From: an uncultured Flavobacteriaceae bacterium | Lineage (GTDB): Bacteria > Bacteroidota > Bacteroidia > Flavobacteriales > Flavobacteriaceae | Reading direction: 5' to 3' | Length of the DNA: 64,000 nt | NCBI GenBank assembly: GCA_947489085.1 | Contig: CANLCJ010000009.1 | Span: 1-64,000 of the forward strand | Shown here: positions 46,800-56,134 of the stretch, piece after piece | Position numbering within the stretch: the first letter of the stretch is position 1 | Layout of the letters: every line of letters starts with the position of its first letter | The notes under the pieces: model-generated | Database searches by the model: none | Seen by the model: the letters and a program-made list of their open reading frames with translations, nothing else | What the model was told of the DNA's origin: nothing | Made by a program: the position numbers and the translations under genes

Positions 46800-47990
46800 A
46801 TGGATAGAAGAAAATTTTTAAAACAATCGTCTTTAGCAAGCAGCCTGTTTTTTGTACCAAGTTTTGTTAAAGCTTTCGAGCATGTAACCAGCAAGCAATT
46901 AGGTTACAAGCGTTTGGTTATTGTACAACTTTCTGGTGGTAACGATGGCTTGAACACCGTTGTGCCTTTTAGAAATGATATTTACTACAGGGAACGTCCA
47001 ACACTTGGGCTCACTCAAAAAGATATTATAAGACTTAACGACGATATTGGGTTACACGCTAGTTTAGCTCCACTAAAAAACTTGTACGACCAGGGTTATG
47101 TTTCTATAATTAATAATGTTGGGTATCCTAACCCTGTACGTTCTCATTTTAGATCGATGGATATTTGGCAAACCGCATCCCACTCTAACGAATATTTACA
47201 AAGTGGCTGGATAGGACGCTATCTTGATACCTACGGTAAACAGCCTTACAATGCTATAGAGATAGATGATAGTTTATCGCTTGCTATGAAGGGCGAGCAC
47301 TTTAATGGTATAGCTACAAAAGATGCTAAAAGCATGCATAATTTATCCAAGAATCCTTATTTACAAAATGTAAGCAGGCATTTGGAAGATAAGCACCTTA
47401 GCGAACATAACTTGGGGTATTTGTACAAATCTATGATTGCTGCAGAATCTTCGGCAAAGTATATTTTTGAAACAAGCAAGACTGTAAGTAGTAAAAAAGA
47501 ATACCCCAAACATAAATTTGCAAAACAGCTAAAAACTACAGCGCAGTTTATAAATTCTCATCTGGACACGCGAGTGTTTTATACTTCTTTAAATGGTTTC
47601 GATACGCATGTAAACCAAAAAGGAGCGCAAAAACGTTTATTGGGTATTTATGCAGATAGTATGTCTTGTTTTGTAGATGATTTAAAGGCGAATGGTACCT
47701 TTAAGGATACGCTTATCTTAACTTTTTCGGAGTTTGGACGACGTGTTAAACAAAATGCGAGTATAGGCACAGACCATGGTACGGCTAATAATGTGTTTAT
47801 TATAGGAGAACACTTGAAAAAACAGGGCATTTACAACACTATGCCTAATCTTGGTAATCTTGATTCTAACGGAGACTTAAAGTTTGAGATAGACTTTAGA
47901 ACGATATACGCTACTGTTTTAGACAAATGGTTGGACGTTGACAATAAAAAAGTGCTTAATGCTAATTTTAATGCATTAGACTTTTTATAG
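46800..47990 (+). CDS. DUF1501-domain protein (sulfatase-like fold)
   Basis: 396 residues from the ATG at 46800. A GTG nine bases upstream is in frame but would overlap the DUF1800 stop. The N-terminus MDRRKFLKQSSLASS resembles a twin-arginine signal. LVIVQLSGGNDGLNTVVPF near 35-53 and FSEFGRRVKQNASIGTDHGTAN near 304-325 are family hallmarks of the alkaline-phosphatase-like fold. Coupled to the DUF1800 gene; the pair may act together in the periplasm. Substrate unknown. Confidence 0.92.
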   Translation: MDRRKFLKQSSLASSLFFVPSFVKAFEHVTSKQLGYKRLVIVQLSGGNDGLNTVVPFRNDIYYRERPTLGLTQKDIIRLNDDIGLHASLAPLKNLYDQGYVSIINNVGYPNPVRSHFRSMDIWQTASHSNEYLQSGWIGRYLDTYGKQPYNAIEIDDSLSLAMKGEHFNGIATKDAKSMHNLSKNPYLQNVSRHLEDKHLSEHNLGYLYKSMIAAESSAKYIFETSKTVSSKKEYPKHKFAKQLKTTAQFINSHLDTRVFYTSLNGFDTHVNQKGAQKRLLGIYADSMSCFVDDLKANGTFKDTLILTFSEFGRRVKQNASIGTDHGTANNVFIIGEHLKKQGIYNTMPNLGNLDSNGDLKFEIDFRTIYATVLDKWLDVDNKKVLNANFNALDFL

Positions 47991-48019
47991 CATTTTTTAA
48001 ATTGAGCTATACCAATGTT

Positions 48020-48805
48020 TTATTGCCCTGAGAAGTTGGCTTTTCGTTTTTCTAAAAAAGCGCTGGTGCCTTCCTTAAAATCTTGGGTGGCAAAACACGC
48101 TCCAAAGGCTTTAATTTCCACATCGTAGCCATTGGTTGTTTTTTGGTAATTGGCATTTATGGCTTTTAATGCAGCACTTATGGCTACGGGGGAGTTTTTA
48201 GTTATTTTTCCTGCTATGCTTTTAGCTGTTTCTAAAAGTTGATCTGTGGGTACTACATGATTTACCAGACCCGAATCTAAGGCTTTTTGAGCATCTATCA
48301 TACTTGCTGTGGTTATCATTTCTATGGCCAAACCTTTGCCTACCAATTGTGCTAAACGCTGCGTACCTCCATACCCCGGAATTAAACCTAATGACACTTC
48401 TGGCAGTCCCATTTTTGCTGTTGCGCTGGCAATTCTAAAATGAGAGGCCATTGCAAGTTCTAAGCCACCACCTAGAGCAAACCCATTTATAGCTGCAATA
48501 ACTGGTTTAGACAGGTTTTCTATGAAATCAAAGAGTAAGCGTTGCCCTTTTGCTGCTAATTCTTCGCCTTGAACTTGGTTGTAGTTTGCAAATTCGCTAA
48601 TATCTGCGCCTGCTACAAATGCTTTTTCTCCTACGCCTGTTAGTATAATAACTTTTACTTCTGGGTTGCCTTCTGCTGTTTTAAACGCTTCGTGCAGCTC
48701 GTTTATGGTGTTTTTATTTAATGCGTTTAGTTTTTTAGGCCTGTTTACAGTAATAAGGCTTATGCCATTATCTGGTTGGGTAACACTTATAGTTTCGTAC
48801 TGCAT
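48020..48805 (-). CDS. Enoyl-CoA hydratase/isomerase family protein
   Basis: 261 residues. Crotonase-fold signatures: AFVAGADISEFA near 66-77 and INGFALGGGLELAMASHFRIA near 106-126 form the oxyanion hole. GLPEVSLGLIPGYGGTQRL near 133-151 holds the two catalytic glutamate positions of hydratases. Likely a short-chain enoyl-CoA hydratase of beta-oxidation or amino-acid degradation. No partner dehydrogenase or thiolase adjoins it. Confidence 0.93.
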   Translation of the reverse strand: MQYETISVTQPDNGISLITVNRPKKLNALNKNTINELHEAFKTAEGNPEVKVIILTGVGEKAFVAGADISEFANYNQVQGEELAAKGQRLLFDFIENLSKPVIAAINGFALGGGLELAMASHFRIASATAKMGLPEVSLGLIPGYGGTQRLAQLVGKGLAIEMITTASMIDAQKALDSGLVNHVVPTDQLLETAKSIAGKITKNSPVAISAALKAINANYQKTTNGYDVEIKAFGACFATQDFKEGTSAFLEKRKANFSGQ

Positions 48806-48851
48806 TTCTTTAATTTTATAGCTCTAATTTAATGTATTTATTTTAATTGTA

Positions 48852-50315
48852 TTATGCTATGTGTTTTGGAAATACAACTGTAAAACGTGTTCCTTTATTG
48901 GTTTCTGTAGTAAAGGAGATGTTGCCCTTATAAGTTTCTACTATATTTTTTACCATGGCAAGCCCTAAACCCATACCACTACTTTTGGTGGTAAACTTTG
49001 GCTCGAAAACCTTTGTTTTATTCTCTTCTGCTACGCCAGAGCCATTATCTGCTACAGTAATTACTACATTTTGAATGTCTTCGCTTACAGTTACTATTAC
49101 TTTAGGTGTTCTATCTGGTGGAATGGCTTGTATGCCATTTTTAACCAGATTAGTAACTACACGTATCAGTTGTGTTCTGTCGAAAGTGGCTATAATTTCT
49201 TCGGCATCGGAGTTAAACACAATATAGTCTTCGTTAAAAATATCTAAAGCCAATTTGGTAATAGCCACAACATTTAGAGTCTCGTTTTGCTGTGCTGGCA
49301 TTTTTGCAAAATTTGAAAATGCCGAGGCTATAGAACTCATGGTGTCTATTTGTTGTATTATGGTTTTACTGTACTCGTCGACCTTAGTGTTTATATTCTC
49401 GTCTTTGGGATTAAATTTTCTTTGAAAATTTTGCACGGTTAGTCGCATTGGGGTTAATGGGTTTTTAATCTCGTGTGCCACTTGTTTTGCCATTTCCCGC
49501 CAGGCTTGTTCTCGCTCGCTTTTTGCTAGTTTTACGGCACTTTCTTCTAGCTCATCTATCATACTATTATAAGATTCTACGAGTGTCGAAATTTCTTCGC
49601 TGGTATCGTAGATTACAATTTTCTCGTTGCGCTTTTCTAAACGTGTTGCATTTATTTTGTCGCTTATGGTTTTTAGAGATTTGGTAATGTATTTGGACAG
49701 GAAAAAAGCAATACCTATTGCTATAATTAGCACTATTAAATAGGCTACTCCCAAACGTCCTAAAAATTCGCTAAGCTCCTTAGAGAGAAAGTCGTCTTTC
49801 TCTAAATAGGGTAAATTTAATATGGCTAAAGGCTTAAATTTATTATCGTATATGTAGGTGTAAGACGATTGGTAGGTTTCGCCATTTTCTTTTAATTTAT
49901 CTACATAACGGTGGTTTGCTGTATGAGATATGGCGTTTAATATATGCGTGGCTATGCATTTATCTTCCTCGTCTGGTTTTAAATGGGCTTTAGAGGTTAT
50001 AAGTAGGCTGCCCTCCAAATCGTATAGGTTAACCTGCAATTTGTGTATTACTGCTATACTGCTTATTTTATCTTTAAAGATTAGCGGTATGTTTCTCGTT
50101 TTTACTTCCCAAGTGTTTTCTCTTGCATTAAGTACATCTTTAATGTGGTTTTTAATGTTTTGCTCTTTACGTTCGAGGCGTTGGGTATGGTAATCTGTAG
50201 TTTCTTCGTTATATTGATATATGGCTACGCCTGCAATTAATATAGAGGCTAAGAGCACAAGCAATATCATTACTATAAAGATTCGTGTGCGTAACGAAAG
50301 TTTTTTTAGTTTCAT
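48852..50315 (-). CDS. NtrY-like membrane sensor histidine kinase, orphan
   Basis: 487 residues. Membrane helices at about 12-34 and 186-208 flank a periplasmic sensor of about 150 residues. HAMP follows (about 208-262), then HisKA with H281 in [12 protein letters not shown], then the ATPase domain with N-box, DNGSG and [10 protein letters not shown]. The H-box and layout resemble NtrY-type kinases. No response regulator adjoins it. It might pair with a distant regulator. Confidence 0.92.
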   Translation of the reverse strand: MKLKKLSLRTRIFIVMILLVLLASILIAGVAIYQYNEETTDYHTQRLERKEQNIKNHIKDVLNARENTWEVKTRNIPLIFKDKISSIAVIHKLQVNLYDLEGSLLITSKAHLKPDEEDKCIATHILNAISHTANHRYVDKLKENGETYQSSYTYIYDNKFKPLAILNLPYLEKDDFLSKELSEFLGRLGVAYLIVLIIAIGIAFFLSKYITKSLKTISDKINATRLEKRNEKIVIYDTSEEISTLVESYNSMIDELEESAVKLAKSEREQAWREMAKQVAHEIKNPLTPMRLTVQNFQRKFNPKDENINTKVDEYSKTIIQQIDTMSSIASAFSNFAKMPAQQNETLNVVAITKLALDIFNEDYIVFNSDAEEIIATFDRTQLIRVVTNLVKNGIQAIPPDRTPKVIVTVSEDIQNVVITVADNGSGVAEENKTKVFEPKFTTKSSGMGLGLAMVKNIVETYKGNISFTTETNKGTRFTVVFPKHIA

Positions 50316-50402
50316 TGGTGTATTTAATGGCTTAAATATAGCAATAATCGCACCAAAAACACACTTTGCTTTGGGTTGGTCTATACTCTAGGCTTGTAAG
50401 AT

Positions 50403-50490
50403 GCGTTAGGGATTGTATTGGAAAGCCCACAGCGAGGTACGAGCGCGGACTTGTAAAGGAAAGCCCGACCCAAAGGGTAACGCCCTAAAC
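50403..50490. repeat. Structured extragenic repeat (REP-like)
   Basis: A G/C-rich island in A/T-rich DNA. TTAGGG near the left end pairs with CCCTAA near the right end. Two direct repeats TTGTAnnGGAAAGCCC occur at 50414-50429 and 50451-50466, and GGGTCGGGCTTT- and GGGCGTTACCC-like strings occur on the minus strand. This resembles an interspersed element I recall from other flavobacterial genomes. Only one copy is in the window. It lies between hemJ and the kinase gene, ending four bases from the hemJ stop. Confidence 0.6.
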
Positions 50491-50493
50491 CTA

Positions 50494-51039
50494 TTAGGAT
50501 TCTGGATTTTTTTCTCTAATTTTTTTATAGATTTTAAACCCTAACATTATAAGTATACCGAGTACAAATATGCCTATAACGCCCCATATCCAGTTTATGG
50601 CACTTTTTAATAGCACTAAAAACACCACTGCAAAGAGTATAAATGTGGCGCCTTCGTTCCAGATGCGCATGTAGTTTGATGTTTTATTTACAACATCTTC
50701 CTGTAATTGTTTGTAGTAGCCATGTGTTTTTATGTGATATACAATAAGTAATACTACAAAACTGAGTTTTACATGCATCCACGATTCTTGCAACAGAGAG
50801 GGATTAAGGTAAAACAGACTTAAACCAAAGGTTAGGGCTAATATTGCCGATGGCCAGGTTATGATAAACCATAACCGTTTTGCCATAATTTTAAGTTGTT
50901 TGCCTAAAATTTCTTTATCTGGCGATGGTTTATGGTAGGCTTCTATTTGGTATACAAAGAGTCTTGGAATGTAAAATAAACCTGCAAACCACGTTATTAC
51001 AAAAATAAGGTGAAACGCTTTTAGGTAGTAATATAACAT
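50494..51039 (-). CDS. hemJ: Protoporphyrinogen oxidase HemJ (CopD/UPF0093 family)
   Basis: 181 residues with four to five membrane helices. H10 in LKAFHLIFVITWFAGLFY and the HVKLSFVVLLIVYH block near 89-102 are the conserved HemJ sites that bind heme b. HemJ oxidises protoporphyrinogen IX to protoporphyrin IX, the substrate of ferrochelatase. hemH lies one base upstream on the same strand, so the last two steps of protoheme synthesis form one operon. Databases often label this family only as CopD. Confidence 0.88.
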   Translation of the reverse strand: MLYYYLKAFHLIFVITWFAGLFYIPRLFVYQIEAYHKPSPDKEILGKQLKIMAKRLWFIITWPSAILALTFGLSLFYLNPSLLQESWMHVKLSFVVLLIVYHIKTHGYYKQLQEDVVNKTSNYMRIWNEGATFILFAVVFLVLLKSAINWIWGVIGIFVLGILIMLGFKIYKKIREKNPES

Positions 51040-51040
51040 T

Positions 51041-52075
51041 TTACTGTGCTGCTACGGGTACTTCTACCCAGTTTTGTATCCAATTAGAGAGTAAATCTAC
51101 AAAGGCCTTATCGTCGTTTAAGCAAGGAATGGTTGTAAATGTCTTACCGCCCACTTCATGAAATATTTCTTCGCCCTCCATGGCTATTTCTTCTAAGGTT
51201 TCTAAACAATCGCTAACAAATGCTGGAGTTACTATAGCCATGTTTTTTATGCCTTCTTTACCTAGGCGCTCTATAGTTCTATCGGTATAGGGTTGTAACC
51301 ATGGGTCGAAACCTAATCGCGATTGAAAGGATGTGGAATAGGTACCTTCTTTTAACTGTAATGCTTCTGCCACTAGGCGTGTAACTTCTTTACATTGGTG
51401 GCGGTAACAAAACTCGTGTGCTTTGCTTGGAGTGGCACAACAACTGCCGTCTATTTTACAATGAGATTTGGTAATATCGCTTTTTCTTATATGGCGTTCT
51501 GGCACGCCATGATAAGAAAACAATAAATGTTGATACGCTTTGTCTTGTAAATGGTGTTTTATTGAATTGGACAATACACTTATGTAATCTGGTTTGTTGT
51601 AGAACGCGGGTACGGATTCTATTTTTAAATTGGGGAAATCGGTTTTACGGATCTCTTCTGCCAGTACTGTTATGGTTTCTGTGGTTGCCATTGCAAATTG
51701 TGGATATAGCGGGAAGAGCAACACCTCTTCTACGCCCTTATCTACCAACTCTTGCAATCCTTTTTTTATAGTCATGCTACCGTATCGCATGGCTAAGGCT
51801 ACAGGCACGTCTACCTGAGTTTGCAATTTGCCTTGCAAACGTTCGGAAATAACAATTAATGGGGAACCTTCTTCCCACCAAATTTTTTTATAGGCTTTTG
51901 CAGATGCTTTTGGCCTGGTGTTTAATATAATACCCTTAACCAGTAAGTTTCTTGCCCATAATGGCACGTCTATTACACGTTCGTCCATTAAAAATTCGCC
52001 TAGATATGTTTTTACATCTTTAGGATCTGGGCTGTCTGGAGAGCCTAAATTTACAAGCAGAACGCCTTTTTTCAT
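51041..52075 (-). CDS. hemH: Ferrochelatase
   Basis: 344 residues, inserting Fe2+ into protoporphyrin IX. It has the VNLGSPDSP start near 7-15, EEGSPL near 69, the catalytic His in FSYHGVPERHIRKSD near 185-200, and the Glu in SDCLETLEEIAMEGEE near 289-304. Cysteines DGSCC and HEFCYRHQC near 207-230 are notable, though no Fe-S cluster is implied. First gene of hemH-hemJ. Confidence 0.95.
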   Translation of the reverse strand: MKKGVLLVNLGSPDSPDPKDVKTYLGEFLMDERVIDVPLWARNLLVKGIILNTRPKASAKAYKKIWWEEGSPLIVISERLQGKLQTQVDVPVALAMRYGSMTIKKGLQELVDKGVEEVLLFPLYPQFAMATTETITVLAEEIRKTDFPNLKIESVPAFYNKPDYISVLSNSIKHHLQDKAYQHLLFSYHGVPERHIRKSDITKSHCKIDGSCCATPSKAHEFCYRHQCKEVTRLVAEALQLKEGTYSTSFQSRLGFDPWLQPYTDRTIERLGKEGIKNMAIVTPAFVSDCLETLEEIAMEGEEIFHEVGGKTFTTIPCLNDDKAFVDLLSNWIQNWVEVPVAAQ

Positions 52076-52190
52076 AGTTAAGATATTTATATTGCAAAAA
52101 TAAGGCAGAAATACCTATTATCTAAGTTTCTTTGGTTTAGTTTTATAGATGGTCGCATAAGTATTGTCAATACTATTATTATACAAACAA

Positions 52191-52219
52191 AAAGACTGCC
52201 ATTTAAATTGGCAGCCTTT
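52191..52219 (-). terminator. Terminator of the minus-strand lipoprotein gene
   Basis: A stem of about 10 bp with one mismatch (around CTGCCA/TGGCAG), 7-base loop. A-rich on the left, which is a T run when read on the minus strand. It follows the gene at 52281-53027. Confidence 0.7.
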
Positions 52220-52280
52220 CTGACTTTGTTCACAAGTAAAATTAAACCTTTAAAAAAGGCAATATTTATATTTTATTCAA

Positions 52281-53027
52281 TTATTCGTTTGTTAATTCTG
52301 ATTTGTTATAAACCCATTTAGGTAATTTAGAGCTATCGAAATTAGGCTTTTGTATTGTGTTTACATTTTCTACACATACAGCGTTTAGTAAATTAGTTGT
52401 ATTTAATACACCAAATACTTTATCGTGCTGCGTTTTTAAGAAGTTTCCAAATATAATTTCTGGGTTTATTAACTTGTATGTGTTACCTTCTCTTTCGAAA
52501 GCCAACATGTCTTTAACTTCTTTCTCGTAAAATTCTGTGTTTTTATCGTAATCTTCTTCTTTTGCAATGTAGCTTTTACCTGCTACTAATAAAAACTCTC
52601 TACCAGATGTGTGCTTTGCACTTAATGTGCCTCTAAATAGTAAGTGGTAATCGTCGTGATAATTAACTTTTACACCGTCTGGGTTAAGCTTACTGTTCTC
52701 GTATATATGTTCGAAATACGAAGGATCGCTTCCTTTTACTTGTTTTGCTGGAATGTGTTTTAAATACTCTTCTTTTGTACTAAAGTAAGATGGCATGTTT
52801 ATAGCACAGTAACCTGGGTACCATATTGGCACGTAATCTTCGTGCAATAATTTATGACTTCCCTTCTTAAAGATTACAGGCCTGTCGTAAACACGAGAGT
52901 TGTAGAATGTAAAATTATTTATCGTAAATAATTCGCATTCATCCAATGCTTTTTCTTCTACGCCTGTTTTACATGAAAAGCAAATTAAGCAGCAAAGTGC
53001 GAGAGTTGTTAGTACTATTTTCTTCAT
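52281..53027 (-). CDS. Unrecognised lipoprotein
   Basis: 248 residues. The lipoprotein signal ends at ICFSC (C19). The mature part is rich in Tyr, Lys and Glu, has no repeats, and shows no domain I can name. Single gene upstream of a terminator; the large non-coding gap 53028-53572 lies before it. Confidence 0.8.
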   Translation of the reverse strand: MKKIVLTTLALCCLICFSCKTGVEEKALDECELFTINNFTFYNSRVYDRPVIFKKGSHKLLHEDYVPIWYPGYCAINMPSYFSTKEEYLKHIPAKQVKGSDPSYFEHIYENSKLNPDGVKVNYHDDYHLLFRGTLSAKHTSGREFLLVAGKSYIAKEEDYDKNTEFYEKEVKDMLAFEREGNTYKLINPEIIFGNFLKTQHDKVFGVLNTTNLLNAVCVENVNTIQKPNFDSSKLPKWVYNKSELTNE

Positions 53028-53572
53028 AACTAGATTAGGTTAATAGCAATTTTACAATAGGACGGGTTACAGTCCTTAGTAAAACCACAAGGTTATTAAT
53101 TTGGATTACTAATTGTTATACAAACTGCGTTAAATTCTAAAATTTTACGGCAAAAAATTGTTAACCAATATGTTTCAAATAAACGTTAAAAACATAGTTA
53201 TGTCGTCACAATTTGTATTTATAGTGACCAATATAAAACAAGTATTCCTAAAAAACAAGTTTAAAAGCATAAAATATCGATGAAATGCAGTAAAGTGTAG
53301 TTTGTCGGTTGTTTTGCAGTTGAAAATCACGTTTAGAAATGAATTTCAACGATTAATCGACTAAAATTACCGTTTACAAATTACCGCTTATAATTCTATT
53401 TATTTTGCCACTCTAATAAACTGTGGTGTTGTAAAGAAAAGACACTTTAAATCAATGTGTATTAAAAATTGATAGAATGATTTTATTTGTACTAGAAACG
53501 TACCTATTAAAAGCACGTTACTAAAACTATACAAATGGATAGTCTAGTAGCAACCTAACCACCAACCAAAGC
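53028..53572. other. 545-base gap between the lipoprotein gene and a small ORF
   Basis: Very A/T-rich. A 37-codon ATG frame at 53170-53283 is Lys/Ile-rich and probably chance. A GTCAC/GTGAC inverted repeat (53205-53228) and a direct repeat ATTACCG(T/C)TTA near 53370-53390 are weak candidates for regulator sites. The gap is long for this genome and may hold an unseen RNA or the promoter region of the lipoprotein gene. Confidence 0.5.
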
Positions 53573-53716
53573 TTAATACTTTTGATGGTATAACTTTGGT
53601 CTTGGCTCTGAGTAGTCTAAATCTTGAAAAATACCACAAGATATGGTAGATCTTACTAAAGATTTGAATTGTACATGCTTAGATAATGCTTCTATTTCTG
53701 GTGTTAAAAATTTCAT
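53573..53716 (-). CDS. Possible 47-residue protein downstream of the AraC gene
   Basis: From the ATG at 53716 the frame encodes MKFLTPEIEALSKHV…, hydrophilic, with one cysteine and a Pro/Tyr-rich C-terminus. The open frame extends 13 codons further upstream. No clear ribosome site is visible. It is 64 bases past the AraC-family regulator stop on the same strand. No family recognised; could be chance. Confidence 0.38.
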   Translation of the reverse strand: MKFLTPEIEALSKHVQFKSLVRSTISCGIFQDLDYSEPRPKLYHQKY

Positions 53717-53780
53717 AATATGTAGGTTTAAGGATTTATATTTAATTAGTAGCATTTTAGTAAAGTAGCTTACATTTAGT

Positions 53781-54677
53781 TTAACTTAAAGACATGACAT
53801 ATTTTTTTGGCGTGGTACCATATTTTTTCTTAAACGCTGAAATAAAATGACTTGAGGTGCTATAACCCACTTTTAAACCTACCTCGTTTACATTATTCTC
53901 TCCAGTTTCTAAAAGTTTGCGCGCTACTTCCATCTTGTAATCAAACAAAAAACTAAATACAGAATCGCCATAAATTTGTTTAAAGCCTTCTTTTAGTTTT
54001 TTAATATTGAGTCCAATTTCGTCTGCCAGTTCTTGTAAGCTTGGCGGCTCTGCCATTCTGGACACGATAATGTCTTTAGCCTGGCGTATTTTAATAACAT
54101 TTGTTTCGTCCACCAAAAAAGGACATTGTTCTACATCTGCATCTTCGCTTCTACTAAAATACAGACTTATAAGCTCGTAAGCTTTTGCTTTAAAATAAAG
54201 CGCTTTGATAGAATTATTTAAATTGAAATTGATTATTTGGTTTAACACAATAGCCATAGAGGGGCTTATTACGCCGTCTTTATAATACTTCTTATCTCTA
54301 TTATCGTCATTTAAAAATGATATGTAGTCTGCTTCTTGAGAAAACAAACCGTGAAACTTTTTAATGGGTATTAAAATAGACACCATCCAGGAGCTGGGTT
54401 GTACCTCTAAATGTATGGGCAGTTGCTTTTGCCGGTTGTATAGTAATAAGGAATTCTCTTCCAAAATATCCAAACTGTATCTGCCTTCGTTAAAAACAAA
54501 GGTTGTTTTCCCTTTTACACAGAAATGAAATTGAATATAGGTACTATCTACAGCCCTACTTACACTCTTAGTTGTATTGGTCTCATTTTTATACATTAAT
54601 ATTGAAAAACCATCATCTACCTGAGTCTCTGCAAAAGAACTTACAGCGACATTTTCTTCAACTATTTCCGTTTTCAT
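53781..54677 (-). CDS. AraC-family transcriptional regulator, divergent from hemA
   Basis: 298 residues. The N-terminal ligand-type domain is unlike sugar-binding AraC. The C-terminal AraC DNA-binding domain (about 195-298) has both helix-turn-helix units (LQELADEIGLNIKKLKEGFK and VNEVGLKVGYSTSSHFISAF) and the usual ending KKYGTTPKKYV. It is divergent from hemA across 191 bases, so it is a candidate regulator of the heme operon, perhaps in response to iron or heme. That link is by position only. Confidence 0.9.
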   Translation of the reverse strand: MKTEIVEENVAVSSFAETQVDDGFSILMYKNETNTTKSVSRAVDSTYIQFHFCVKGKTTFVFNEGRYSLDILEENSLLLYNRQKQLPIHLEVQPSSWMVSILIPIKKFHGLFSQEADYISFLNDDNRDKKYYKDGVISPSMAIVLNQIINFNLNNSIKALYFKAKAYELISLYFSRSEDADVEQCPFLVDETNVIKIRQAKDIIVSRMAEPPSLQELADEIGLNIKKLKEGFKQIYGDSVFSFLFDYKMEVARKLLETGENNVNEVGLKVGYSTSSHFISAFKKKYGTTPKKYVMSLS

Positions 54678-54838
54678 TTTTTTCTTTTATTTAGATTTGT
54701 TCTAAATTAAAGCATTAAAAAATGCTTCAACCACCACTAAAATATGACATTTACAGCACTTTATCTAAAAAACAACTCGAAAAACCACAAACGACACTTA
54801 AAGTTCCTTGAGCGTTATTTTTTTATATGCAATCCAAC

Positions 54839-54846
54839 TACATTTG
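54839..54846 (+). promoter_or_regulatory. Bacteroidota -7 element for hemA
   Basis: TACATTTG matches TAnnTTTG and lies 22 bases before the hemA ATG. The nearest upstream TTG (54808-54810) is 28 bases away, longer than usual, so an activator may be needed. Confidence 0.5.
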
Positions 54847-54868
54847 TTTCGCAATTTGAATTTTCGCA

Positions 54869-56134
54869 ATGCAGAATTACAACATCTCACGTCACAATTA
54901 TTTTTACGCCATTGGTTTGAGCTACAAGAAAGCAGATGCTGCTGTTAGGGGGCGTTTTAGTTTAGACGATGACGCCAAACACGCGTTACTCTCTCAGGCT
55001 AAAGCAAATGGTATTGAAAGCTTAATTGTTACTTCTACTTGTAACCGCACAGAAATTTATGGATTTGCACAACACCCTTTTCAACTTATAGAGTTACTTT
55101 GCCATAATACTAATGGTACAGTAGAAGAGTTTCGAGATGTGGCTTACATCTACAAAAACAAAGACGCTATTGCGCACATGTTTCGTGTAGGTTCTGGATT
55201 GGATAGCCAAATTTTAGGCGATTTTGAAATTATTAGCCAACTAAAAGCAAGCACACGCATATCCCGAAAACACAAATTACTCAATCATTTTTTAGAACGT
55301 TTAACTAATGCTGTAATACAAGCTAGTAAACGTATAAAAACAGAAACCGACATCTCATCTGGCGCCACATCTGTTTCGTTTGCTTCGGTTCAATTTATAC
55401 TTAATACCATAGAAGATGTTACTAACAAAAACATTCTTCTTTTTGGCACAGGTAAAATAGGTAGAAATACCTGCGAAAATTTGGTAAAACACACCAAAAA
55501 CGAGCACATTACCTTAATTAACAGAACTAAAGATAAAGCAGAACGTATTGCTGGTAAATTTAATTTATTGGTTAAAGACTATGCTAATTTACAGGAAGAG
55601 ATTTCAAATTCTGATATTTTAATTGTAGCTACTGGTGCCCAACGCCCAACTATAGATAAGCACCTAATACAAGGTAAAAAACCTTTATTAATATTAGATT
55701 TATCTATACCTAAAAATGTAGACGAAAACGTTAAATCTTTAGATAACGTTACTTTAATACATCTAGACCATTTATCTAAGATTACAGATAAAACTTTAGA
55801 GGCCAGAAAAGCTCATATACCTGCTGCCGAAGCCATAATTGAAACGATTAAAAACGATTTTAACAGTTGGCTCGAAACCCGAAAGTTTGCGCCAACCATT
55901 AAGGCTCTAAAACATAAACTTACAGATTTTGCTACTGCAGAACTGGATACTCAACGTAAAAAAATGGCTGATTTTAATGAAGCGCAAGCAGAGGTAATCA
56001 GTACCAAAATTATTCAAAAAATAACAAATCATTTTGCACATCATTTAAAGGATGATGATGTCTCTACAGATGATAGTCTGGAACTTATAAAAAAAGTGTT
56101 CCAATTAGAAGAACAGCAAAACACAAATGTCTAA
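54869..56134 (+). CDS. hemA: Glutamyl-tRNA reductase
   Basis: 421 residues, reducing glutamyl-tRNA to glutamate-1-semialdehyde, the first step of the C5 heme route. Catalytic C58 is in TSTCNRTEIYG, GSGLDSQILGDFEI lies near 110-123, and the NADPH loop LFGTGKIGRNT is near 190-200. First gene of hemA-hemCD-hemE, overlapping the next gene by eight bases. hemL, which makes aminolevulinate from the product, is not in the window. Confidence 0.96.
   Translation: MQNYNISRHNYFYAIGLSYKKADAAVRGRFSLDDDAKHALLSQAKANGIESLIVTSTCNRTEIYGFAQHPFQLIELLCHNTNGTVEEFRDVAYIYKNKDAIAHMFRVGSGLDSQILGDFEIISQLKASTRISRKHKLLNHFLERLTNAVIQASKRIKTETDISSGATSVSFASVQFILNTIEDVTNKNILLFGTGKIGRNTCENLVKHTKNEHITLINRTKDKAERIAGKFNLLVKDYANLQEEISNSDILIVATGAQRPTIDKHLIQGKKPLLILDLSIPKNVDENVKSLDNVTLIHLDHLSKITDKTLEARKAHIPAAEAIIETIKNDFNSWLETRKFAPTIKALKHKLTDFATAELDTQRKKMADFNEAQAEVISTKIIQKITNHFAHHLKDDDVSTDDSLELIKKVFQLEEQQNTNV

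Noticed and set aside
53170-53283. 37-codon plus-strand frame in the gap
   Set aside because: Lys/Ile-rich composition of A/T-rich noncoding DNA, no promoter or ribosome site.
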